Positions 11,996-24,516 are shown, counted from the first letter of the stretch. The stretch is DNA of 64,000 nt from Annulohypoxylon bovei var. microspora (GCA_022836615.1 MU405226.1:1-64000), one strand, 5' to 3'. Numbers and translations are program-made. Notes: generated from the letters alone by a model not told the origin.

Positions 11996-12904
11996 CTACC
12001 TCCGTCTCCTCTTCCCGGAACTCTTGCCCCCAGATTTTCTATCATTACCCTGAATCTCAGTGATATCCTTCCGACTTAGTTGTAACATCCCGTTCCTCAA
12101 CTTTCCTACCGCAGGCGCATCGACAGCCGCCTCCCTCTTTCTCATTTTCATATTTCCTTTGCCTGTTCCGCTTGCAGGTCGCTCGAGAATAATTCCATTT
12201 TCACGTGCCTCCTTTCGCCTTTTAGACTCACGTGTTGTTGCCGCTGCTGCGATCCCCTTCCGGTGCGCCATGGGCATCTTAGTCTGCTTGTAGATGCTGG
12301 TTTTTGAACCGAGAGCTGCTAGCCGTAAATCTGTAGCAACGTGGCGGTTGCGGCCTGCATGTTCCATACTACCCTCGCTATGCCCCGACTTTGAGAAGAG
12401 GTGCGATTCAGATAACAGACGTTGTAGCGCTAGGTCGCTCTTCAGGAGTGATGGGGCATCCTCATCTGTGGTAGTCTTGCGTTTCGTCGTTGAGGTTGGT
12501 GTAGATGATGATGGGTCTAAAGATGAGGAGGGGATGCGCGAGGAAAGATATGTTTTACTCTCGCGCTTGGAGAGAGGATCGTTGGATAGTGCCGGGAGCA
12601 CGCTTGTGTGTGAGACTACTTCGACAACTTCGGCTACCGAAGTATCGGGAGATGAATTATCGAGTTCTTCATCTGATTCTGAGCCAGACACTCCACCCCA
12701 AGAGTCCTCCGAGGCATCATCTGAGTCAGAACGCAGATCTTCAAGCTCAGAAGTTTGTGCTGCTTTTAAAATTGGCTGAGTTGCTTCTAACGGAGCGAAC
12801 TGCGCTTCAAAGTGCCGTCTAAAGATTGCTTGAGCATCTTCCTCGTTTATAGACGATTCTTCTTTCTGTAAGCGTGTTTTTCGTTTGCCGAGAACTGTAG
12901 CCAT
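11996..12904 (-). CDS. faf1: Faf1-like 40S ribosome assembly factor
   Basis: Single exon, 302 aa. The N terminus (MATVLGKRKTRLQ, then QAIFRRHFEAQFAPLE) and the basic C-terminal half (TSIYKQTKMPMAHRKGIAAA, then ESKRRKEARENGIILERP, ending in a KRRRR tail) match the layout of Faf1 (forty-S assembly factor), a nucleolar protein needed for processing at sites A0-A2 of pre-18S rRNA. Between them lies an acidic, serine-rich low-complexity stretch (SDSDDASEDSW...). The lysine/arginine-rich C terminus can serve as nucleolar targeting and RNA-binding sequence. It is divergently transcribed from HIS6 with a 330-bp shared upstream region. The family is weakly conserved, so the name is probable rather than certain. 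Confidence 0.72.
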   Translation of the reverse strand: MATVLGKRKTRLQKEESSINEEDAQAIFRRHFEAQFAPLEATQPILKAAQTSELEDLRSDSDDASEDSWGGVSGSESDEELDNSSPDTSVAEVVEVVSHTSVLPALSNDPLSKRESKTYLSSRIPSSSLDPSSSTPTSTTKRKTTTDEDAPSLLKSDLALQRLLSESHLFSKSGHSEGSMEHAGRNRHVATDLRLAALGSKTSIYKQTKMPMAHRKGIAAAATTRESKRRKEARENGIILERPASGTGKGNMKMRKREAAVDAPAVGKLRNGMLQLSRKDITEIQGNDRKSGGKSSGKRRRR

Positions 12905-13234
12905 CTTTGTGTTGATTCAAGAGGTGTTATGTGAGGTTGAAATAGAGTGATCGATTGACGTTTGAAGTTGAAAGAGTCTAAACTTTTTAGTGGGCCTGGG
13001 GATCTTCAGCAATTGATAAAGACGCTAGTACAGCCTTCCCAGCTACAATTTAAGGCCCACCAATCAATGGCGCTGATTAGGTTTAACCCCTGTCACTAAA
13101 AATCACCCCGCCATAGCCTCATGATAGGCCGGGGGGTACCCAGGTTGCTAGCGATCAGCGATCTAAGGTAAAAAGCCCCGCTACAAGTTTTAAATAGATG
13201 ATAATTTCTGAAACTTTTACAACCTTAGAACATA
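12905..13234. promoter_or_regulatory. Shared divergent promoter of FAF1 and HIS6
   Basis: 330 bp between the start codons of two divergently transcribed genes. No perfect TGACTCA (CPC1/Gcn4 site), which might be expected upstream of a histidine gene, was found by eye. Confidence 0.5.
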
Positions 13235-14165
13235 ATGACGCGATTCAGGCCATGTATAGACCTGCATGCTGGCCAGGTCAAACAGATCGTTGGCGGAACC
13301 CTCGATAGTTCCACCGCCGAGCTCAAGACGAACTATGTTTCGCAGCACTCCGCCGGCCATTTTGCTAGCTTGTATCGAGATAATGGACTTGAAGGCGCAC
13401 ATGTGATCATGCTGGGCCCTGGGAACGAGGACGCCGCAAAGGAGGCTTTGGCAGCATGGCCTAGTCATCTTCAGGTCGGAGGAGGGATCAATGATCAAAA
13501 TGCGGCCACGTGGATGGAGCGAGGTGCTAATAAGGTAGGCCGTAATCGACCTATTAGATAGCATCATCGTTACAAGATAATGATAAATACACCCTCCTGT
13601 ATATCATTGCTGATTCGATGTTCTAGTAGGTCATCATCACATCCTTTCTCTTTCCAAGGGGAAAATTCAGCCAGGAGCGGCTAGATGCCGTGCTGGCTGC
13701 GCTCGGCGGAAAAAAGGAACACCTTGTCATCGATCTCAGCTGTAGACGGCGAGGCGACGATAAGTGGCTCGTAGCTATGAATAAGTGGCAGACTATTACC
13801 GATGTGGAGGTGAACCAAGGTACTTACATATATCCCTTCTAGCAGAGAAGTGTACCAAACTAAACATTGGTTGTGTAGAATCCATAAAATCCCTGGAGCC
13901 ATACTGCTCCGAGTTCCTCATCCATGCTGCCGACAATGAGGGTCTACAAAGAGGCATCGACGAACAACTTGTCCAGAGACTTGCCGAGTGGTGCAGCATA
14001 CCGGTGACATATGCCGGCGGCGGGAGAAACCTCGATGACCTAGAGCTGGTGAAGAAGTTAAGTAGCGGTAGAGTAGATCTCACTATTGGCAGCGCGTTGG
14101 ATTGCTTTGGCGGCACAGGGGTCAAATTTGATGACTGCGTTGAATGGAATGCTAAACAACCTTAG
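13235..14165 (+). CDS. his6: ProFAR isomerase (histidine biosynthesis)
   Basis: Phosphoribosylformimino-5-aminoimidazole carboxamide ribotide isomerase catalyses the Amadori rearrangement of the fourth step of histidine synthesis in the cytosol. Exons: 13235-13534, 13630-13819, 13879-14165 (258 aa), a usual length for eukaryotic His6. Seen: FRPCIDLHAGQVKQIVGG at the N terminus with the catalytic Asp of the first half-barrel, LQVGGGIN, AMNKWQTITDVEVN, EFLIHAADNEGLQRGID with the second-half acid, VTYAGGGRNLDDLELV (phosphate loop) and GKVDLT-like VDLTIGSALDCFGG. An alternative acceptor at about 13851 for exon 3 would add nine residues, but the chosen one matches the yeast spacing exactly. Confidence 0.95.
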
Positions 14166-14490
14166 AGGAATAGTAACAATATAATGAGCATAATCCTCAA
14201 GCCAGCAAACAAAGGATATTAAACCACGGGTACGAGAAAACCTTGCTCAACATGCTAAGAACACACTCCACATGCATCAACTTCACCTATCTACGACAGG
14301 GCGATGAGAGATTCAGGTTGAATAGGTATCAATACAAAGAGATTTTTAGGAACGTCAACGAATCCCCAGGTACGAGATATTTGCGATCGACTGTGCATGC
14401 AACCTTCATCAAGATCGGTATCCATCCACTACTCAACACTCGCCCGGCTCCTCTATCTTGCCCCAACACATATCCCTACATCCTGGTACA

Positions 14491-16676
14491 TCACGACTTC
14501 AGCTCTTCTAGCTCAAGTTCTAGTTGTCGGATACGCTCGCTCTGATCCTGCGATCCGGGTCCCACCCGTTTCTTTAGACCATCTACTTCGTCCGTCAGAT
14601 GGCTGATCTGTTGGCTTTGCACGCTAATCAACTTTGTCTGCGTCTCTAATAAGTGCTTGATTTGCTCCAAGGATGTCTCAACTCCTGCGCCGCCTGCTGT
14701 CGGGGATGCAGGATTACGAGCGGCGATCGTCGGGGCTGGCGCATAGGTAGGTGATTTGAGCGGTTGTGCGGCCCTCGGAGGTGCTGCTGACGTGGTCTTT
14801 GTTGGGGAAGGGGGTTTCGGTTCGGATTTTGCAGGTATCGAACTACGCTGGACTGGTTTTGAGATTTCCTCAAAGCTCGAAGTTTCGTCATCATCCCCCT
14901 CGTCACCATCTTCATACTTCGAGGCCATCGCTGCCATGGAGCGATTCTGCTCCTTCATTGTGGGAGGCGGTGCTGGCGCTGGCTCCGGGTCCTTTTTTGG
15001 GGCAGGTTTGGATACAGGAACTGGAGCTGGAGCTGATGCGGTAGCTGGTTTGTAATCAGCTGGAACCTCGACTGGAGCATTACCCTCGTAGATGCTCTCA
15101 AAATCGATCTTCGGCGGCAAGCCACTTTTACCCGATAGCCAGTCACTAGCGCTGCAACCTGGTTTGATACCAGAAGCTGCCGGATAGATATCGGATTGGA
15201 ATGTCTCAGCTCGCCTAGGCACAGTGAAGGAGATAGGCTCAATGTATGCGTCGTTGACAGTCTTGTACGCTCTCATGATTTCATTCTCATGGACCTTGTG
15301 AGTGTTAGTCGAATGCCATAGCTCCAAGCAAAGTGTGATAACTCACGTTGACCCCGCGCTTGGGAATGAAGGCAATACCCCTCTGAGGCTCTATAGACTT
15401 GTACTCCGAGAGGAATTCGAATTTGTCATTCTCATATTCGAAGTAGCGAATGTTGCCATCACTAAAATAGCCAATATTAGACACTCATTTTGTGGGTCAT
15501 TTGTTAGACAACGGGAAGACTTACCCCTTTCCGGCAAGGTATAAGCAGTTGCAGCCGTCATCTACATCAATGTTAAATCTGTCAAACGCACACATGGACG
15601 GCTATCTTACCCCAGAAAGGCATGCAAACACCAGAGATACTATCGAGGGTTTTAAACCCGCCAATAGGTGTATTGTTGCCAGGCTCCCAAAGGGCAAGTT
15701 GACGATCACTCATTTTCGAAAATCCGGTGGTGGCAAATCTGTTCTGTTCTCCTAGCCATACCGTTCGACTGTTCTTGGCCCCCTCGTGGCCTGGGCCTTC
15801 ATGGGCAGGACGTTCCTGTCGTACATCCCACACACGAAGCTTCTTGTCTCTCGAGGTTGTAACAAGCATCGTTCCACTAGCATTCCACGACAGACTTTGA
15901 ACAATATCGGGGTGTCTTAGCGTATGGGCGGAGGAACCGGTACCTACATCCCATAATTTGATCGTGAGGTCACCGGAGGCGGAAGCGAGGATGTTCTCGG
16001 CAGCGGGGTTGAACACGACCTGACCGACCTTCCTCGCATGGCCGGTCAACTTCGCGACAGGAGAAACGTCGGGTGGCTCTTCAGCATCCGTTAATAGAGT
16101 GAAGTCCTGGGGCACCTGCCACAACATTACTTTGCCATCCTCGGAAGCTGAAGCGATTAGGCGATCGTTAAAAGGGTTCCTTGAGTAATATTAGGTTAAA
16201 GTCATCGGAATAGGGGGAGTCAGCCACTCGAAGGGTCGCGTGCGCACCAGTCGGTATCGAGAACGGCGGCAGTATGGCCACGGAATAGAGGAATTACATC
16301 GGGAAGTTTCCCCTTTTCGCCTAAGGGGATGACGGCGAAGGCACCTCCACCACTGGCCTCCCAATTGACGGCGAGATATTCTGGATTGGCCTATTGCGAC
16401 CAAAATCGTCAGTCGCTGGGTTATATACTGGTTATATACCTAGTATGTAACCATGGAAGGGTAGGGGAAATCGGACCTTAACCAAGTTGGTATCCCAAGC
16501 ATTTCGACTTATGCGTAGATTGTCGTAACAGAATTCCTTCCGTGTAGATTTACCGAAGACATGTCCTTTATTTAGGTTAGCTGAGTTATGGTAACCGCAA
16601 GCTACTCGAAGGGGGGAGGGGAGCGCAGCACGGAATACGTACGGTACTTGGACGCTCGAACGAAGCGACCAGACAT
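14491..16676 (-). CDS. crn1: Coronin, actin-binding WD40 protein
   Basis: Coronin binds F-actin and the Arp2/3 complex at cortical patches. Seven exons on the minus strand: 16676-16643, 16565-16477, 16390-16248, 16179-15611, 15561-15525, 15461-15347, 15294-14491, giving 596 aa in a continuous frame. The N terminus MSGRFVRASKYRHVFG is the coronin signature, followed by a WD40 propeller (SASEDGKVMLWQVP, then SASGDLTIKLWDVG, TTSRDKKLRVWDV) and the conserved C-terminal propeller extension (YIEPISFTVPRRAETFQSDI). A long Pro/Ala/Ser-rich linker (about residues 410-530) leads to a C-terminal coiled coil (LEQIKHLLETQTKLISVQSQ, then ELELEELKS) that would mediate oligomerisation. Introns 4-6 are only 49-63 nt. 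It is divergent from POB3. The family is secure. Confidence 0.95.
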
Positions 16677-17250
16677 GATTGGTCGTAGACAATAGGGAGG
16701 TAAAGTAGGTAGGAAGTAGGAAGTAAGAAGTAGTAAGTAATAAGCTGGAGAATGGGTATTCAGTCGGTGAGCATGTAGCGCAAAGAAGAGGAGGCTTAGT
16801 GAGGAAAGTGGCGATAGGGGAGAACGAACAGAACGAAGCAATAAGGATATTAGGTAAGGTTGATGGAAGGACTGAAACTTGAAGCCCATGTACCCAGGTA
16901 CTCCTATTAAAATCTACGACGACCGTTTTTTTGCAACCAACCAAAAAGACCCACAGTTTCCCTAACTGACTGACTTGAGGCAAGTGGGGGGCCTACGCCA
17001 CTCCCCAGAATTTATGCGGTTAGGTGTGTAAGTACTTACGAAGTACATGTCTAAGGTAATCAGTGCTGGAAAATAGCTAAAATCACGTGTTCAATTTACG
17101 CCAAAAAGCTCCTAGCTTACCTAAGTTACCGCGTCGACGCGCCCTCCAGTCTTTAACTTTTCTCTTCATGAGGCGGATATTTTTAAAACTGTCGCATCTT
17201 CACAACCGACCTCATCAATAGTTCCTAACTTTAGCATCTCCATCACCAAC
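16677..17250. promoter_or_regulatory. Divergent promoter of coronin and POB3
   Basis: 574 bp between two divergent start codons. It holds low-complexity gtaggaagtaggaagtaagaagta strings near 16710-16740 (a purine-rich tract upstream of coronin). No other gene is visible. Confidence 0.45.
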
Positions 17251-19161
17251 ATGGCGGCTTTGTAAGTAGAGTTTTGCGTGCATCTTTTGCCATCTTTTAC
17301 GCTAACTAGGATGGTCAATAGTGAGAATTTCGATAATATCTTCCTGGATCTGTCCAAGGAGTCCGGGAAATGCAGATTCGCCGAGAATGGTTTGGGTTGG
17401 AAACCTTCAGCAGGCGGCAACACCTTTACCCTCGATCGCGGAGATATTGTCAGCGCACAATGGAGTCGCGCTTCGAAAGGCTACGAGGTCAAGATACTCA
17501 AGAGATCTTCCGAGCTTGTTCACCTCGACGGATTTCAGCAGGAGGTAAGACGAGCCACTCATTATATTTCGACAGGGTTTACTGATTGTCATCGTCACTG
17601 TAGGATTTAGAGCGCTTAAGCAAGATATTCAAGAATTGGTACAGCATAAATTTGGACCCCAAGGAACATGCGCTACGAGGTTGGAATTGGGGAAAGACGG
17701 AATTCAGCAAGGCTGAGCTTGTATTCAACGTCCAGAACAAGCCCTCCTTCGAAGTACCCTACTCCGAAGTATCCAATACCAATCTCGCCGGTCGCAACGA
17801 AGTCTCCGTCGAATTCGCTGCTTCGAACGAGGATGATACGGGTACGAACGGCCACTTAGGCGGAGCACGAGGCCGCGGCAAGAAGTCCGGTGCGGGCAAA
17901 GATCAGCTCGTGGAGATGCGCTTCTATATCCCGGGCACCACTACTCGCAAAGAGACGGAAGGTGAGGAAGCAGGAAGTGGCGGCGAAGAGGAAAAGAACG
18001 CCGCCACATTATTTTACGAGACACTTATGGACAAGGCCGAAATTGGCGAGACCGCGGGTGATGCGATTGCTACTTTCTTGGAAGTTCTTCATCTTACACC
18101 ACGGTTAGTCGACTTAATTTCTTGTGATAGTTGTTTTTTTCTCACTATTTTACAGTGGACGATTTGACATCGACATGTACGAGGCGTCATTCCGTCTTCG
18201 TGGTAAGACGTACGACTACAAGATTCAGTACGATCACATTAAGAAGTTTATGGTGCTACCGAAAGCAGATGATCTACACTTCATGCTATGTATCGGTCTA
18301 GATCCACCTCTCCGCCAGGGGCAAACGAGGTATCCATTCATAGTCATGCAAGCTAAGAAGGATGAGGAGGTTACCATCGATTTGAATCTCACGGAGGAGC
18401 AGCTGAACGAGCAGTACAAGGATCGTCTACAACCCCATTACGAACAACCGCTACACCAAGTCATTACTTACATCTTCAAGGGTCTTGCCAACAAAAAGAT
18501 CACCTCTCCGGCCAAAGATTTCATGACGCACAGAAATCAGTTCGGCATCAAGTGTTCTATCAAGGCAGCGGAAGGGTTTCTTTACTGCCTGGAGAAAGCA
18601 TTTATGTTTGTGCCAAAACCTGCTACTTACGTGTCCTACGACCAGACGTCCTCCATCGTGTTCTCGCGCGTTAGCGGCGCGGTTTCCGCCTTGTCGACTT
18701 TCGATATCGCAGTTCACATGAAGAGTGGAGGGGCCCCGCATTCCTTCAGTAACATTAATCGAGAGGATCTGAAGGCGCTTGAGGGCTTCTTTAAACTCAA
18801 GGGTCTACGTGTTAAGAATGAGATTGACGAAGACGCCAATCTACTCGCGGCTGCTCTGCGCGAAGAAGTCATGGATGAGTCCGAAGAAGAGGTGGTCGGC
18901 GCCAGAGCCGATCGCGGATCAGCTGATGAAGACGAAGAGAGCGTAGACGAGGATTTCCAGGCCGAGAGTGAAAGCGACGTGGCCGAAGAGTACGATTCGG
19001 ATCATGAATCATCAGGTTCCGGAAGCGCGGAGAGCGACGTTGATGGCGGGGCGAATGCAGATGCAGATGAAGATGAGGAGATGATGGACGAGGACGAAGA
19101 GGAGGAAAAGGCTAAGCCCAAGCCCAAGCCCAAGCCCAAGAAGCAGAAGACGGCGAAATAA
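17251..19161 (+). CDS. pob3: FACT complex subunit Pob3 (SSRP1-like)
   Basis: With Spt16, Pob3 forms the FACT histone chaperone that reorganises nucleosomes during transcription and replication. Exons: 17251-17261 (only 11 nt), 17322-17544, 17604-18103, 18156-19161, giving 579 aa. Seen: the N-terminal PH-like domain (FDNIFLDLSKESGKCRFAEN, then GDIVSAQWSRASKGYEVKIL), the SSRP1 domain (HALRGWNWGKTEFSKAELVF, EVPYSEVSNTNLAGRNEVSV), and the tandem PH middle domain (RFDIDMYEASFRLRGKTYDY, LGLDPPLRQGQTRYPF-like). The tail is strongly acidic and ends in KPKPKPKPKKQKTAK, encoded by near-perfect AAGCCC hexamer repeats. As in other fungi, the HMG box of animal SSRP1 is missing. The first intron begins inside codon 4. 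Confidence 0.95.
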
Positions 19162-20364
19162 GGGACATGTTTACCCTCTTTATGACTGATAATCCTTGGC
19201 ATAGACCTGAGTTTTTATCTTTGAGTGCCAGTTCAAGAACAAGGTCCGGTGGCAATGGCGTTAAGGTAGCTAGCTCTATAAGCTTTGTTCGATCCCGGGT
19301 GTAGTTGCAATTGCGTTTGTGCAACTCAGGGAATCCGATTAAGCATCTGACCAATTTGATCGGGTTGTATTGCGTTTCTCAAAGATGAAGTGTGGCCAGG
19401 TAGTGCTTGGTGCTTCATGGCCGAAATAGCTGATTGATCGTAATAATACCCGCGCAATGAATTGTGATACTACCTCCAAGACTACATACTAATAAGCATA
19501 GTTATAACTATTCTATCAGATGTATCAAGTTCGGGTTTACCTAATATACCTCTTGAATATACCTAGTGATTCGCACGTCATCTTGGCTATTGAAGACTTT
19601 AAAAAAAAACAAGGCTTTACTCATGTCCGGCATAACCAGGGACCTCCGACATCAGCCTTCGTATGTACTGTTCCTCCAATGCCAAGCAGAGATGGGTTTA
19701 AGACATTGTAACTTTTTTTTTTCTTATTTGATTTGGCTGACGCATTGCAGTTGTTAATACCCCACCCGTTAGTCGATCACGAATCGCAGCCCTGGCTAAT
19801 GGACACCAATTTGCCGTCAGATACGTTTTTCAAAGTTTGGCTTTATTTACAATTGATGCTTCTACATCCATATCTACTTATGTAGATTGCAGAGTAACAT
19901 ACGATCTCTCAAGCATATTGAGTAAATTTATCACATGTCTCCTATTCGACCGCGGAATGCTAGGCGAAGTCCTTATGACGTACAAAAGTAGCCGTTTTAT
20001 GCTATGCCATGGATCAACGATGGATGTCATGGATATGTAGTTACCGGTACATACCTAATTGGGCATATTTTCCAAAGTAGGATTCATTCTCCATCGTTTT
20101 TTTCCATCCCCCTAGTCTTTTAATGTTTTTAATGCGTTTAATGTGTTCATGTACACTGCCTATGTAGGTAGGTACCTAGGACATACTAACACAAGCGAAA
20201 GCATGTGGTTGCAGCTTTTTCCTCTATTAGGCATGGTCTGTTTCTAAATTTTACCTGTCTACCCTGCGCCTTCTAACTGAGCCGTGGAGCTACGTGATAT
20301 TATTGTATGGGTTTGTACCTTATGTAGTACAGTTACCGAACCTTAATAATAAATAAAGACAACA
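19162..20364. other. Intergenic region after POB3
   Basis: 3' UTR of POB3 and AT-rich spacer. Short frames at 19520-19757 and 19837-20040 have no features of real genes. A gtaggtaggtacctagg string lies near 20165. Confidence 0.5.
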
Positions 20365-21126
20365 ATGTCGTCAGTTATCAAGGTAAGACTTGCCAGTTTT
20401 CCGATCTGATTGAATTGATTTTCTTTCCTTGCCTTCAGCTGAGTCGTTCCTAATGATTCCAAATTATTTGCACAATACACTTCTTGTCTTGTAACTTTTA
20501 ATCGATTATTCTTTTCTACCTCTTCCCTTCCATTCCCTTTTTCCCTTCAAGAAATTGTCTATCCTGGCGCGCTGTCAATTAATAACAGAAACCGACCAGC
20601 TACCTACATAGTACGTTTATATATAAACGGAACACTGAAACATTGAAACATTTCCGATCAACAACACTGAATGCAAGCAACAAGCCAGGTCCACCACACA
20701 TAACCTGGCCTAGAATTCAGTGGTAAGGTCAATCAAACTGATCAGCCGACTCCGCATCCTAGCATCGCGTCGTGCGAACACAAGTCTTCGAGAGGAACCG
20801 AGAAACAAAAAACCCCCCAAGTTTCCCCCCACTGCGAGAAACCCTTTTTCAGATATCAATCAGCAACTCCGCATATCGTTTTTTTTCCTGCAAGCATAGG
20901 TCAAAAAGAAAAGCGACCATTCATTCATCCAGTCGATCCAGTTGATCCAGTCAAAAAATTAGTGCCGTCATATCCATTATCATTCGTTATTATACAATTA
21001 TACTAGCTTAAAAAAACGGTCTGCGCTTCTTGAATCACACACAGAAGTTTGGCGGATCTTCTTCCAGCTTAAGCCTAAGGCCGCCCCCGGATTTCCCTTC
21101 ACTGAATTTCCCACACACCGTAATAA
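20365..21126 (+). promoter_or_regulatory. DMA1 upstream region with a possible spliced small ORF
   Basis: An ATG at 20365 opens six codons (MSSVIK) directly followed by a good donor (gtaaga at 20383). Joined to an acceptor near 20438 it ends after 10 codons; joined to an acceptor near 20550 it reads on for 25 codons. From 20673 to the DMA1 start at 21127 there is no ATG on the plus strand. This looks like a 5' leader with an upstream ORF, or an independent very small gene; neither can be decided here. Confidence 0.3.
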
Positions 21127-22992
21127 ATGTTCACTGAACCTGCGCCTCCGCCAGCAACGGGTTATTTCCCGACCATCCCACTCTCTGCAACTTCACCACC
21201 ATCGTCTTCGTCTCCTCTATCTCCTGGCCGAGGTAGTAGGTTAAGGGGCTTAATTCATTTACATCGATTATCGCGTGATATTTCCAGCCTTGCTCATTAT
21301 AGCATAAGAGCCGATACATCTGCACCTTCGGTTTCGCCTACCTCCCCCACTAACTCCGGTCAAGGCTCGACAACCGGCGCTCCCAATGAACCCCATCAGG
21401 TCGACCCAGACCCACCTGACACAACAATAGATCAAAACAACGATTCGACGCCTAGGATTCATCGTCGTCGCACAAGTAAATTCTCTGAGGCCGCTTGCGA
21501 AGCCCTATTGAATTCAAGATCAGAGCCCAATACACAAACCGAGGCTCCTGGCGAGTCACCCGACGAAGAGATGACACGAACCCGATCAGCAACCACCGGC
21601 GATCTAAGCCACGACGTGTTACCGACCATACGATTCTCTGCATTCTACGATGCTCGTTCAAATCGGCCATCTCTTTCATTTACGCCGATCTCACGGACGT
21701 TGCCTACCGGTAAAGAGACAATTAAGGTTGGCCGATATTCCGAGCGGGAAAATCATGCTCCCGTGCCTATCAACACGCCATCAGCTGCTCCCGTTGGGTT
21801 CAAGAGCAAGGTAGTGAGCCGCCGTCATTGCGAATTTTGGTTTGAAAAGGGGAAATGGTACATCAAGGACGTAAAAAGTTCTTCCGGTACCTTTCTCAAC
21901 CACATCCGTCTAAGTGCACCGGGCACCGAGAGCAAGCCATTCCCCATCAACGACGGCGACATAGTGCAACTCGGAATAGACTTCAAAGGTGGAGAAGAGA
22001 TGATCTACCGATGCGTCAAGATGCGCATAGAGTTAAACAGAGGATGGCAATCCAAGCCTAACACTTTTAAGTATGATTTACTCTATATTTTTCTATATGT
22101 TTCTTTCCTTGTTGGCTCCATCGCAGAATTTGGATATACGGATTCTCGTTATACTAATTTGCTTGCCTTATCTTTAATTCCAACATGGCTACAATGACTA
22201 ACAGATTTGTAGCATGGCAACACACAAGCGCTTACGAGATCTAACCTCATCTTCGTCAGCCCACGCACAAGATTGCTCCATTTGTCTAAACGCGATAGCA
22301 GTATGTCACCGGATTCTGAGTATATCTCCAACCTATGTTTCATTCAATTACTAATTAGGGGGTTTCTTTGATAGCCTTGCCAATCTCTCTTCGTTGCACC
22401 TTGCTCCCATACTTGGCACTACAAATGCATCCGAGAAATGCTTACCGGGCCATCGTGGCCGATATTCATATGCCCGAATTGCCGAGCTACTGCCGACCTG
22501 GATGCTGAAGTAGATGAGCCATCCGACGAGTGGCAACAACTAGACTCTGGTATAGAAGACACCCAAGAAGAGAAGCCAAATCGCCTAGTCTCTCAAGCAA
22601 ATGAGATGGTCGAGTCTCCCGCGACCTCGCCGATTGATAGCAACGGCGACGAGCACCAGCTGTCTAACGAAGTTGACGCAGGCGATATGACAATGCAGAT
22701 CGACAGTGACACGGTACAGACGGTTTTGTTGAGGCACGCGGCGACGGAGCCAGTTCCGATCCCAAATGCGACACCTCGTATAAGCGGCGGTGATCGATCT
22801 ACAAGTAATCGAACGCCATCTCCGAATAGTCACCCTTTAGCTAACGGTCACGAGGGTCCAATCACGCCCCGTAATGACGCGGGTCCATGGGTGTTCGATG
22901 GAAACCCCGCACGAGTTAGCCAGGAGAGCGCTAGGCGAAATGGCATGAGTAGTCTAGACGCCGCGGCACAGGCAGGAGTCGACAGATCATAG
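21127..22992 (+). CDS. dma1: FHA-RING E3 ubiquitin ligase, Dma1/Dma2 family
   Basis: Dma proteins recognise phosphothreonine through FHA and ubiquitinate partners in the spindle-position and septation checkpoints. Exons: 21127-22070, 22213-22300, 22375-22992, giving 549 aa. The FHA domain covers about residues 195-305 (IKVGRYSERE, then SKVVSRRHCEFWFEKGKWYI, DVKSSSGTFLNHIRLS, with the conserved R, SRRH and SSGTFLN motifs). A RING follows at 336-380 with C336, C339, C354, H356, H359, C362, C377, C380 all present (CSIC, CSHTWHYKC, CPNC). The Ser/Thr/Pro-rich N terminus and C-terminal tail are low-complexity, typical of filamentous fungal orthologues. All RING ligands are intact, so an active ligase is expected. 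Confidence 0.94.
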
Positions 22993-24516
22993 AGTGCTCG
23001 TCTGACTTCGTCTGGCCTCTATCTACGGGCTGTCTGAACTGATAATCTCACCTCCCTTCGCATGGGAATACCAAGGTGGGCTTTACGAGGAAAAGGTCTC
23101 TTAAAATATTGCTCCTACACTTAGTGTATAGCTGAAGAATTCAAGTCCGACGAATTTGCCGTGATCTTGGAGATGCCTATCCGTCGATATTCGGGATAAT
23201 CACCGGCCATATGGTTGATGAGTTATACCGGGCTTATAGGCGACCACGGGTGAGGCGACTCAAGGGATGGAAGCGTGAATGGCATCGGCTTTCGCGCAGC
23301 ATTGGCCAAGACCGGACATTATATACCATGTGTCTAGTCTTGAGTCAAGAGACCGAGCTAAGAATCCAATGATAGCGATTCCATTGTTGATATCGGGCGT
23401 AACTGGTCATATCTGAAGGTCCAGCGTTGAAGGGAATTTGTTGTGGGGGGGGTTGATATTTTATACTGTTCAAGAGCCAAGTGGTTTGGCATTACATACT
23501 TGCTTGGCATGCACTACTTCAGCCGGTGCGTCTTTCATCAAATGCTCGAATCTAGCTGTCTTCTCTTCTTTGTGGGTACGGAGTCTACGAAGCATATGTC
23601 CACGGATGGTGTACAGTATAGAATGCATTCACAGGCTAGGTTAGGCGGGTTTAGTCACGGTTAGTCACGGTTATGGAGTCTGGTATATGCCTCAAGCATA
23701 ATAATATCATGAATCGGACAGCAAATGCAAATCGATTTCGGATGTATCCGTGTGCTATGTAAGAGATCTGGAGACCGACCGGACACGGATCGGTGCAGGA
23801 TCTATGTAGTTGTTTGATATATGAAGCAAAGGAAGACTATGGGCCAGGTACATAGCCTCAAATGGCTTCTCTGATCTAAGATAGCCTTATGCGTAAGCTT
23901 AGAACATCAATTGATGGTATGCGCCAATCCAATCCTACGTACATCAAATGTATATACCCGTACCGGCGTACCTAGGTACATGGATAGTATGTACATGTAT
24001 ATGAGGTAAGCTGGTCAATGCGTCGGGAAGTCCACTAATGAGAATTTAAGAAATTATTTAACGCTTTAACATCTGCGAGCTCGGAGAAAAGAAGTTGAAT
24101 TCGGATGTGAAATTGTTTTTTTGGGGTTCGTACCAAGGGTCTAAGGCAAGGTCTTAGGCCTTTTTCAGCTTACACGAGACTATTTCGTTCAATGAACTTC
24201 ATTGTTGACCAACAAATAACAAAAATGTACTTATAACTATCTAATGTATTTTTTCACTCCCTTTCTTTAACCATATTTACTCGCCTCCCCCGCTAGCCCT
24301 CGACCCCTCGTAGCAATTGGGAACGCAGATCGAATCGGGAGAACCTATGCGGTGATCTTTTCGCCAAGCCAAATTTGGACCTAGTGCCTATAGTACCTAC
24401 ATACATACCAGTAACAACGGGGAGAGCTTCGATCAATTTTCTCCAAGACTCTGATTCACACACAAAGAACTAGAACAATTCGAGTGGTGAGCGAGCGGAT
24501 CGCTCGGGACGACACT
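22993..24516. other. Intergenic region between DMA1 and OAC1
   Basis: No supported gene. It contains a short tandem repeat (ttagtcacgg twice at about 23651-23670) and a cgtacctaggtacatgg string near 23968. Confidence 0.5.

Noticed and set aside
12294..12779. Plus-strand frame of 161 codons over FAF1
   Set aside because: Antisense shadow of the Ser/Asp-rich FAF1 linker.
13851..13878. Longer third exon of HIS6 using the earlier acceptor
   Set aside because: It would insert nine residues in a region where spacing to the yeast protein is exact with the later acceptor.
23651..23670. Tandem ttagtcacgg repeat as a minisatellite or array
   Set aside because: Only two units; too short to be meaningful.
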